A stretch of DNA of 32,801 nt from Clostridia bacterium (GTDB lineage: Bacteria; Bacillota; Clostridia; Oscillospirales; CAG-272). The notes under the pieces were generated by a model that did not search any database, was not told the DNA's origin, and worked only from the letters and a program-made list of their open reading frames with translations. Location of the stretch: positions 1 through 32,801 of the forward strand of contig JAFXJH010000034.1 in the NCBI GenBank assembly GCA_017532425.1, read 5' to 3'. Below are positions 1 to 6,051 of this stretch, piece by piece. The position numbers and the translations under genes are program-made. Every line of letters begins with the position of its first letter. Positions within the stretch are counted from its first letter, which is position 1.

Positions 1-222
1 GTGCGATACAAGAGGATTTATAACGGTAAGAATGATAAACAGAAGAATGTAAAAAAGATGCGATCTGAAGCTTTTTTTCTTGTCCCGTATGCAAAAGTAG
101 CTTATTATTCCCGAAAATCCGATAAGGAGAAGAAGAGGACTTTGCGAAAACATAAGTACTGTGCTCATTGACAGAAAATAGAGCGTTATGACTATAGGAT
201 TGTAATTTTCAAATAATCTCAT
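1..222 (-). CDS. ECF transporter T component (EcfT), N-terminal part, truncated by window edge
   Basis: The first 74 residues are visible and the gene runs off the left edge. The start is the ATG at 222, 7 nt after a strong AGGAG ribosome site. The piece shows hydrophobic segments at about residues 10-26, 28-44 and 55-70, a basic cytoplasmic stretch (RDKKKSFRSH) between the second and third, and an INPLVSH sequence like the NP(L/A)F(S/N)H element common in EcfT/CbiQ-type permeases. In that family the T component couples the two ATPases to a substrate-binding S component and moves a vitamin or metal across the membrane. It is the last visible gene of a cobalamin-riboswitch operon, 35 bp after the DUF4430 protein, so corrinoid is the likely cargo. 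The S component and ATPases would lie outside the window. The assignment rests on a short N-terminal piece. Confidence 0.75.
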   Translation of the reverse strand, partial: MRLFENYNPIVITLYFLSMSTVLMFSQSPLLLLIGFSGIISYFCIRDKKKSFRSHLFYILLFIILTVINPLVSH

Positions 223-257
223 ATTCTTCTCCTTTCAGATTTTTTGATAATATTTGT

Positions 258-1934
258 TTACTCGCCGACTGCTCCGAGCGTAAGCGTGTATTCCCACACT
301 ATAGCGTCGCCGTCACTCAGCTTGTATTCGCCGGCACCGACAGATGAACGCTGACCGTTTACCGTGTACGTCCATCCCGAAAGATCACCGAAATCAAATT
401 CGTAAATATAGCTTATACCCGAAATATATACCATTTTTTCATTTCCGTCATTTTCAAAATGGATCTTGTACTTCTTTGCAGCCTCTACGAGAATTGAATA
501 AACGGTATCGCCGTCCTCAATGTCAAACACGGTCTCGTCAAGGATGATCCCGTCGCTCGGAATGTGCTCTGCCTCTCCTGCGACCGAATCACAGCGAATT
601 TCAAGTGTAACGCTTCCTATAATATTTTCTTTTGTTTCGTCATCGCCGTTATAATAATCCTCGGGCGATTTTATCTCGGTGAAATAAACTATACCGATAA
701 GAAGGGCTACGGCAAGCAAAACTGCAATGAAATTCTTGATATTTCTTCTCTTTTTCAAAAAGAGTATAAGCGATACTATCGCGCCTGTCAGAATTATGAC
801 AGCGATTATCCATACCTTGTATCGCATAGGGTCTGCAGAATCGCTTGTACTGTTACTTTCGGGCTCTTTCGGATTGGAGTTTCCGCTTTCCTTGTCTGAC
901 CCTGCTCCACTATTCTCGCCGCTACTCCCGTTATTGTTTTCGGGCGGTGTGGGGGTAGGGTCGTCCGGAGTATTTTCCGTAATGTCAATTACGTAAAACG
1001 GAGCTTTTCCGCTTGCCATACGAATATACGCAACCATTCCGCAGAAAACCTGAATCGTAGCGTTTGGGTTGGAATCTCCCTCGTACGTATGCGAAAAGCT
1101 GTTATCGGCAAGAGAGAATTTTTCAATTCCGTCAAATACGCTATTTCCGTTCTTGATAAAACGTGTGTCGCTTAAGCAGTCAATACCGAGAGATGAGAGC
1201 GCGATAAGCACCTGAACCCCGCTTTCGGGATTTGCTACTCCGTAGCTTAAAAAATCTCCGTCTTCGAGTTGTTTTTCAGACAGCAGGGAAATAGCTTTGT
1301 CGATCGCGGCTTTTACGTTTTCGTCCTTGTCGTAGAAGGGTGCCATAGCCTGAACGGTCATTGCGGTAGCATCCACGTCTCCGTACTGCCCCGTAATAGC
1401 CCAGCCGCCGTCGCTGCACTGCATAGTAAGCAGCTTGCTGACTATATCAGATGATGAGTATTCGCTGCTTTGGTATCCGTTGTTAAGCAGATGCAGACCG
1501 AATACCCAGCTCATAAGTCCTTGCTTGCCGATAGAATCGTTAATGGTATTCTGTATATACTCGTGCTTACTTCCGGCCGCGGCAAGACAGAGCGCATATT
1601 TAAGGCGCGAGGATGCAGAGCGTACTGTGTTTTCCTCAAGGTATGATATAAGTGATGCTTCGTATTTTGAAAAGTCGTAATCAGAATATTGCGCGAGCGC
1701 ATATATATACCATTCCTCACCACTTGCAGGGCTTTCGGAAAATTTACCGTCTATCAGCTTTTGAACAGAGGATTTTTCCGTGCTTGCTCCGTGATGCGAG
1801 AGAATATCGCTGAAGATCGCTTCTGCTCGTGACGAGTCTTCTTCGGATGTTCTTTGTGCAAAGCAGGGAAGAGCGGAAAATATTAAAATAACAGTAAGAC
1901 AATATATAAATATCGTCGAAAATTTAGATCTCAT
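258..1934 (-). CDS. Intrinsic-factor-like membrane protein: alpha/alpha barrel, TM hairpin, DUF4430 domain
   Basis: 558 residues from the ATG at 1934, which overlaps the previous stop by 11 bp. An upstream TTG at 1970 lies inside the previous gene and was rejected. Order: signal peptide (1-26); alpha/alpha barrel of prenyltransferase/squalene-oxidase repeat type (about 30-305) with a QCSDGGW motif and a DVDATAMTVQAMAP helix; a Pro/Asn/Ser-rich linker; TM segment (about 374-393); short basic loop KKRRNIKN; second TM (about 402-418); and a C-terminal DUF4430 domain (about 440-558) with GDTVYSIL, GWTYTVNG (520-527) and DGDAIVWEY. The hairpin puts both domains outside the cell. Barrel plus DUF4430-like beta domain is the architecture of intrinsic factor and transcobalamin. 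With a cobalamin riboswitch upstream and EcfT downstream, it is inferred to bind corrinoid. Ligand contacts were not verified. Confidence 0.75.
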   Translation of the reverse strand: MRSKFSTIFIYCLTVILIFSALPCFAQRTSEEDSSRAEAIFSDILSHHGASTEKSSVQKLIDGKFSESPASGEEWYIYALAQYSDYDFSKYEASLISYLEENTVRSASSRLKYALCLAAAGSKHEYIQNTINDSIGKQGLMSWVFGLHLLNNGYQSSEYSSSDIVSKLLTMQCSDGGWAITGQYGDVDATAMTVQAMAPFYDKDENVKAAIDKAISLLSEKQLEDGDFLSYGVANPESGVQVLIALSSLGIDCLSDTRFIKNGNSVFDGIEKFSLADNSFSHTYEGDSNPNATIQVFCGMVAYIRMASGKAPFYVIDITENTPDDPTPTPPENNNGSSGENSGAGSDKESGNSNPKEPESNSTSDSADPMRYKVWIIAVIILTGAIVSLILFLKKRRNIKNFIAVLLAVALLIGIVYFTEIKSPEDYYNGDDETKENIIGSVTLEIRCDSVAGEAEHIPSDGIILDETVFDIEDGDTVYSILVEAAKKYKIHFENDGNEKMVYISGISYIYEFDFGDLSGWTYTVNGQRSSVGAGEYKLSDGDAIVWEYTLTLGAVGE

Positions 1935-2730
1935 AGTATTTCTTTTTCTTGTTAAGAAGAACTGCCGCAAAGATAATGAAGATCGGAGCTATAGCGTATA
2001 TAGCAGTAAGGTCACCCGTTTCGGGAGAGTTGTTATCGGAAACAGTTACCTTTACAGCAGGCGGTACGAGTGTCTGAGTGGAGCTTTTTGCGCTGATAAC
2101 GAAATCACCGATATTTTCCATAACAAGCGTTACCTTGCCGTCAGCATCTGTCTTGTATGCACTTTCCTTGCCGTTTATCGTGATAGTTGCATCCTTAACG
2201 GGAAGAACTACGGTATTCCAGTTTGCGTCGTAGCCGACGTAGGAGAGTGTGAGAGTGATCTTTCCGTCCTTGCTTACGGCTTTTGTATAAGCATCAAAAT
2301 AGCAGAAGGTGTCGCTCCATGCTTCGAGGTCGGTATATACGTATGCGCTTACATGATCTCCGTCTTTTACAGCGTTGTTAAGTCCTGTAGCAGAAGCATT
2401 ATTCAGCATATAGCCGTAGGATCCGCCGTTTTCCGCACCCCAAAGCTTAGTCATGGAAAGCCCCCACTGCGTTTTTTCACTTCCGTATCCGGTAGCAGCT
2501 CCGCCCGTATATTTAGCTTCGTGGGCACAGTAGAGAGCGTCGTTTATTGTAAGCGCGCCGTCGTTATCGATGTCTTTTACGGTGATCTTTTCCTGCACAA
2601 GTGCGAGATTTCCGTCCTTGTCGCTGATCGTTACGTAAACGCTTATGCTGTCTTCGGCTGCAAATACGTTAAGTGCAAGTGCAGGGAAAACGATGAGAAT
2701 TGTGAGTGTGATAGAGATTAGTTTTTTCAT
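1924..2730 (-). CDS. Wall-anchored surface protein with DUF4430-like domain and SPETG sorting signal
   Basis: 268 residues. The ATG at 2730 follows an AAAGAGG ribosome site. Signal peptide at 1-24. The next region (about 27-135) includes GALTINDALYCAHEAKY, YGSEKTQWG, NGGSYGYMLNN and VKDGDHVSAYVYTD, which resembles secreted DUF4430/transcobalamin-like domains of Clostridia in the ligand-loop and GDxVxAyxYtD elements. A second beta-rich part (about 150-230) looks like a surface Ig-like or carboxypeptidase-regulatory-like repeat. The C terminus is a sortase signal: SPETG (235-239), a hydrophobic segment (241-259) and a KKKK tail. The (S/N)PxTG variant is known for class B sortases of some Clostridia. 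Encoded in a cobalamin-riboswitch operon, it is inferred to be the outermost corrinoid-capture protein. Sortase anchoring is inferred from the motif, and the ligand is unproven. Confidence 0.7.
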   Translation of the reverse strand: MKKLISITLTILIVFPALALNVFAAEDSISVYVTISDKDGNLALVQEKITVKDIDNDGALTINDALYCAHEAKYTGGAATGYGSEKTQWGLSMTKLWGAENGGSYGYMLNNASATGLNNAVKDGDHVSAYVYTDLEAWSDTFCYFDAYTKAVSKDGKITLTLSYVGYDANWNTVVLPVKDATITINGKESAYKTDADGKVTLVMENIGDFVISAKSSTQTLVPPAVKVTVSDNNSPETGDLTAIYAIAPIFIIFAAVLLNKKKKYYEI

Positions 2731-2777
2731 TTTTTGACCTCTTTAGTTTTTATTTATATAATTTTTGATTATATACG

Positions 2778-3071
2778 TTATTTGTTACCGTCCTTTATCT
2801 TACTTTCTTTTATAGCGGCAATCTTAGCACGCTTAGCGCGTATTCTTTTTTCTTTGTTCTTTTCAGAGCGGTTATCGTCGCGTGCTTCTTTTATACCTGC
2901 CGCCTCAAGTGCGCGCGGCCACGGACCCAAAAAGGCTTTTATTGCAACTACCTCACGCTCGGAAAAATCAGAGCGCTGCGGATATCTTGAAAGCCCGCTC
3001 TCGAAAAGCTCTCTGTGTTTTTCCTGCAAAATAAGTATGCAGTCTTCTTTTTGATACTTTTTATCTGACAT
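2778..3071 (-). CDS. Small basic protein with homing-endonuclease-associated repeat
   Basis: 97 residues from the ATG at 3071, preceded by AGGTG 6 nt upstream. A GTG at 3078-3080 overlaps that ribosome site and was not chosen. Residues about 20-60 fit the homing endonuclease associated repeat (HNH_repeat, a helical DNA-binding module): a YP.RSDF element followed by a helix and LGPWPRALEAAGI. The C-terminal third is a run of Lys, Arg and Glu, probably a charged helix. There is no nuclease core, so this is not itself an endonuclease. It is the first gene behind the riboswitch terminator, and its ribosome site lies immediately after the terminator U-tract, so it is the gene most directly controlled by the switch. 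Its role in corrinoid uptake is unknown; it could be a regulator or an unrelated passenger. Confidence 0.6.
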   Translation of the reverse strand: MSDKKYQKEDCILILQEKHRELFESGLSRYPQRSDFSEREVVAIKAFLGPWPRALEAAGIKEARDDNRSEKNKEKRIRAKRAKIAAIKESKIKDGNK

Positions 3072-3083
3072 AAAATACACCTG

Positions 3084-3124
3084 AAAATAAAAAAACGCTT
3101 TTTATTGTAACACAATAAAAAGCG
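3084..3124 (-). terminator. Riboswitch-controlled intrinsic terminator
   Basis: On the minus-strand transcript CGCTTTTTATTG (3124-3113) pairs perfectly with CAATAAAAAGCG (3107-3096) around a 5-nt loop, followed by TTTTTTTATTTT. It lies between the cobalamin aptamer and the ribosome site of the first gene, so it acts as the off-switch of the leader rather than the end of a gene. Confidence 0.85.
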
Positions 3125-3197
3125 CAGCTATCAAAGTAAGTAATATAAGATAAATGGATACAGTTCACCCATTCACTTACTAAAACGGCTGCACTTT
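3119..3197 (-). promoter_or_regulatory. Antiterminator competing with the leader terminator
   Basis: On the minus strand AAAGTGCAGC (3197-3188) can pair with GCTGCGCTTT (3128-3119) using one G-U pair. The second arm overlaps the 5' side of the terminator stem (3124-3119), so the two hairpins exclude each other. Between the arms is an AGTAAGT / ACTTACT hairpin that would bring them together. This is a classical transcription-attenuation platform. I infer that without ligand the antiterminator forms and the operon is read, and that with ligand the terminator wins. Confidence 0.65.
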
Positions 3198-3199
3198 TC

Positions 3200-3385
3200 A
3201 TATCCAAAAATGCCGGTGTAGGATCTACACAACCCTCGCATACGTTTGGGGAGTATTCCGACTTATGACGGTATCAGTCAATTACGGTAATGATGGTTGC
3301 GACGGATTTTCACCGAACTTCCCTCTGATCTGCACACGGCAGACCCAAACTGCGATAAGTATTCAGTTGTACTAAAGAACTTTAC
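3200..3385 (-). promoter_or_regulatory. Cobalamin riboswitch aptamer
   Basis: The minus-strand leader carries the conserved cobalamin-riboswitch core: AGGGAAG, CGGTGAAAATCCG and TCGCAACC (3325-3295), then a B12-box-like AGTCGGAATACTCCCC (3263-3248). Flanking hairpins include TCTGC-CGTGT-GCAGA near 3330-3345 and GTGTAG-ATC-CTACAC near 3216-3230. It sits 5-20 nt after a sigma-A promoter and upstream of an antiterminator/terminator pair. The class binds adenosyl- or methyl-/aquocobalamin; which one cannot be read here. The aptamer edges are approximate. Confidence 0.88.
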
Positions 3386-3391
3386 GCTTGC

Positions 3392-3420
3392 AGTATAGCA
3401 TTTCTTTTTTGTTTTGTCAA
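3392..3420 (-). promoter_or_regulatory. Sigma-A promoter of the cobalamin operon
   Basis: Minus strand: TTGACA (3420-3415), 17-nt spacer, TATACT (3397-3392). Near-consensus. The predicted start near 3385 begins the riboswitch leader. Confidence 0.85.
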
Positions 3421-3463
3421 TAGATTTTTCTTTTCTTACGTTGTTTTACGCAGATAAAACATA

Positions 3464-3492
3464 TTGAAATGTATCTCGCTAAATGATATAAT
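3464..3492 (+). promoter_or_regulatory. Sigma-A promoter of the XRE regulator gene
   Basis: TTGAAA (3464-3469), 17-nt spacer, TATAAT (3487-3492) with an extended -10 TGA at 3484-3486. It is divergent from the cobalamin operon promoter, with about 44 bp between the two -35 boxes, and leaves a leader of roughly 115 nt before the ATG at 3615. Confidence 0.8.
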
Positions 3493-3514
3493 CGGAGTAT
3501 CGGCAATTTTAACG

Positions 3515-3533
3515 TGTCACGTACAGCGTGACA
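3515..3533. repeat. Inverted repeat, possible operator of the XRE regulator
   Basis: TGTCACG-TACAG-CGTGACA: perfect 7-bp arms with a 5-nt centre, about 16-34 nt after the predicted transcription start. Its position suits an autoregulatory operator that blocks early transcription. Binding is inferred only from symmetry and position. Confidence 0.5.
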
Positions 3534-3614
3534 AACTTCAAGGTTTATTTGGTAGACAGATCGCAGATCAAGAGGTATAATTACAGCAAACGAACAAACA
3601 GGAGATCTTGCATT

Positions 3615-4634
3615 ATGACACTTGGGCAGAGAATTAAGGAAATAAGAATGGAATACAGTCTGTCGCAGGAGGAATTTGCCGAAAAGCTCGGTACCACGCG
3701 CCAGACCGTTTCGCGTTGGGAGCTTGATCAGACATATCCCGAAATAGAAAAGATAGTTCTTATAAGCAAACTGTTTTCAGTAACGACAGATTCGATACTG
3801 AAGGACGGTATCAGTACGTTTGACTCGGAGCTCGGATATTTTACCTGCGGAGTATATCGCGGAGCGCTCTGTGAGATAGCAGAGACCGAAAAATTTGCTC
3901 TTGTTTTCTACTGTTCATCGGACAAAAATGTTTTGGGAGCAAAGCTTTATAAGGGCTACGAAGAGAAAAAGTATCTTGTAGCGGTCTGTGAAAGAAATAT
4001 GCTTGCGGAAAAAACAGAGTACGCATATTTGCCTCAGAACTCCGGTACAGACAATGCGGTTGCAAACAGCGAAAGATTGACAAAAATGCTTTCCGAAGTA
4101 TACGACAGTTCTCTTAAAAAATCTATGCGCAGGCTTGAGAGCTTTGCCGTAGATCATAGCGGCGCGCCCCTTCCTTCGGTAAAGGAGGTCGGCATACCGA
4201 AATGTCTTTCCTTGTGGCGAATGTCTGACGGATATTTTGCTACTCACGACAGACTTCACTTTTTCCTTTGTACCGGCAAAACCGAATATATTTTTTCGGT
4301 AGAGCCCGAAAATATGAATATCTACTGCGGAGCATCCTACAATATCGTTTTCGATCTCGGACTCTTCAGCGGCGGACAGTTCTTCAGAATACGAAACTAT
4401 AAGGATAACAGCGAAAAATGGTGCAGCTTCACATGTGATTTTTCGTATGAGGCAGGTGAAATAAATATCCCCACCGATCAGTGCGAGCTCGGAAAATGTA
4501 TTCAGACAAGCAGAGGGCTTATGTGGTGTGTCAAACGCTATACGGACGATGAGATAGTACTGCAGGGCTGCGGCGATGACGAATATACCTACAGGCGCGA
4601 GGATAAAAGAACGGAACGGTTTTCATTTTTGTAA
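3615..4634 (+). CDS. XRE-family helix-turn-helix regulator with unassigned C-terminal domain
   Basis: 339 residues from the ATG at 3615, preceded by AGGAGA at 3600-3605. An upstream GTG at 3528 would read through the inverted repeat and lacks a ribosome site. Residues 1-65 are a Cro/CI-type HTH: LGQRIKEIR, LSQEEFAEKLG, TRQTVSRWE, YPEIEKIVLISKLF, and the usual TTDSILKDG hinge that follows this domain in clostridial regulators. The remaining 270 residues are rich in aromatic, Cys and beta-forming residues and match no family I recognise. The gene is divergent from the cobalamin operon, so it might regulate it, itself, or the carbohydrate genes downstream. The HTH is certain; target and effector are unknown. 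Confidence 0.8.
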   Translation: MTLGQRIKEIRMEYSLSQEEFAEKLGTTRQTVSRWELDQTYPEIEKIVLISKLFSVTTDSILKDGISTFDSELGYFTCGVYRGALCEIAETEKFALVFYCSSDKNVLGAKLYKGYEEKKYLVAVCERNMLAEKTEYAYLPQNSGTDNAVANSERLTKMLSEVYDSSLKKSMRRLESFAVDHSGAPLPSVKEVGIPKCLSLWRMSDGYFATHDRLHFFLCTGKTEYIFSVEPENMNIYCGASYNIVFDLGLFSGGQFFRIRNYKDNSEKWCSFTCDFSYEAGEINIPTDQCELGKCIQTSRGLMWCVKRYTDDEIVLQGCGDDEYTYRREDKRTERFSFL

Positions 4635-4725
4635 TACAATATTATGATAAGCAGGTCGGCGATATTAAAGTATTGTCGGCTTGTTTTCTCTTATCAGATC
4701 TTTTGAGGAATTTTTTGTAATATTG

Positions 4726-4754
4726 TTGAATTTTGTAATGCGCTGTGATATAAT
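4726..4754 (+). promoter_or_regulatory. Sigma-A promoter before the M48 protease gene
   Basis: TTGAAT (4726-4731), 17-nt spacer, TATAAT (4749-4754) with extended -10 TGA at 4746-4748. No clear terminator lies between here and 12844, so it may drive the whole protease-lyase-glycyl radical enzyme-Dabb set. Confidence 0.75.
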
Positions 4755-4799
4755 TCAGCTAAAGTAAATAACCGATATGGAAACGGAGGAAAACTTATA

Positions 4800-6026
4800 A
4801 TGTTAAAAATAGGAATTGTGTTGATAGCGCTTCTCGGAAGTCTGTATACACTTGTACTTAACATAGTAGAGCACCGCTCTGCCAATAATCCCACACCAGA
4901 AAATCTTTCGGATGTTTATGATGCCGAAACCTATCAAAAATGGAAGAAATACAGCGCGGAGGGCTGTCGACTTAATATTATTTTTGCAGTAATAGGTGCA
5001 CTTGCGACGGTGGCGCTTCTCTTTACCGATGCTTACGCACTTTTTGCAGGTCTTTTCGGAGAAAATCCGTACGCTCAGATCTTCGGTGTCGTACTGCTTG
5101 AAGCTATTGTAGGTGCGGTTATAGGAACAGTCGAAAGCTATATAAGCAATATGGTAATAGAGCAGAAGTACGGATTTAACCGTACGCGCATGAAGACCTT
5201 TATATTTGACAGAATAAGATCTACCGCGCTCGGACTCGCACTCTCCTGCGCTCTCGTCTACCTTCTTGCCTGGGTTCATTCTGCAGTAGGTGCTTGGATG
5301 ATACTCATTTTTGCCGCAGTAGTTTTTGCTTTTACACTTGTTATCAGTTTTCTTTACCCGATACTCAGCCGTGTCGGAAATAAGTTCGTTCCTCTTGAAG
5401 AGGGTGAGCTCAGAGACAGACTTATGGAGCTCCTCACAAAGCATGGATATAAGGTAAAAGCTATAGAGGTAATGGATGCTTCTCGCCGTACAACAAAGCT
5501 CAACGCCTATTTTACAGGCTTCGGCAAGCTTAAGACCATCGTGCTCTACGATAATCTTGTAAACGCAATGACACCCGATGAAATATGCGCAGTCTTTGCG
5601 CACGAGCTCGGTCACGGACTTCATAAGGACGTTCTTAAGGGACAGATCGCGAATTTCGGAAATCTTATAGTTATGGCACTCGTTGCGTGGGTGGCAGTAA
5701 GTATCCCCGAACTTTACGAGGCTTTCGGCTTTGAATGGATAAATTACGGCTTTGCGTATATCCTTATCGGTATCTTCCTCGGACTTGTTCAGCCGATCAC
5801 CTCTATGATAATGAACGCGCGAAGCCGCGCTGCAGAATACCGCGCAGACAGACAGTCTGTGAAGGAAGGCTATGGAGAAGCTATGATATCTGCTCTCAAA
5901 AAGCTTGCCAAGGAAAACTTTGCACATCTTGCACCATCAAAGCTTAACGTAGTAATGGAGTACAGCCATCCGCCGCTCAGCAGAAGAATAGAGGAAGTTG
6001 AGCGAGAAATGAAAAAAGTAAAATAG
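4800..6026 (+). CDS. M48-family membrane zinc metalloprotease (Ste24/CAAX protease type)
   Basis: 408 residues with the ATG 9 nt after GGAGG. Membrane segments are predicted near residues 3-20, 57-77, 88-108, 138-155, 160-185, 285-305 and 318-340. The zinc site is HELGH (268-272), with the third ligand E346 in AAEYRAD, as in M48 proteases. An NAYFTGFG element precedes the active site and a C-terminal HPPLSRRI matches the conserved HP.. R motif of Ste24-type enzymes. Length and topology fit the Ste24 group rather than HtpX (about 290 residues). The family cleaves membrane or peptide substrates at the membrane; bacterial targets are mostly unknown. The next gene begins 25 bp downstream, so they are probably co-transcribed, though a functional tie is not obvious. 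Confidence 0.85.
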   Translation: MLKIGIVLIALLGSLYTLVLNIVEHRSANNPTPENLSDVYDAETYQKWKKYSAEGCRLNIIFAVIGALATVALLFTDAYALFAGLFGENPYAQIFGVVLLEAIVGAVIGTVESYISNMVIEQKYGFNRTRMKTFIFDRIRSTALGLALSCALVYLLAWVHSAVGAWMILIFAAVVFAFTLVISFLYPILSRVGNKFVPLEEGELRDRLMELLTKHGYKVKAIEVMDASRRTTKLNAYFTGFGKLKTIVLYDNLVNAMTPDEICAVFAHELGHGLHKDVLKGQIANFGNLIVMALVAWVAVSIPELYEAFGFEWINYGFAYILIGIFLGLVQPITSMIMNARSRAAEYRADRQSVKEGYGEAMISALKKLAKENFAHLAPSKLNVVMEYSHPPLSRRIEEVEREMKKVK

Positions 6027-6051
6027 TCTGCACAGAAGGGATCGATATGCT

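Noticed and set aside
1935..1970. Upstream TTG start for the intrinsic-factor-like gene
   Set aside because: It adds 12 residues before an obvious signal peptide, lies inside the previous gene and has no ribosome site; the ATG at 1934 fits better.
3528..3614. GTG-started 29-residue extension of the XRE regulator
   Set aside because: It crosses the leader and inverted repeat and lacks a ribosome site; the ATG at 3615 has AGGAGA and begins at the family N terminus.
4640..4690. Terminator after the XRE regulator gene
   Set aside because: The possible pairing around AAGCAGGTCGGC and GTCGGCTTG is imperfect with bulges, and only a short T-run follows; too weak to list.
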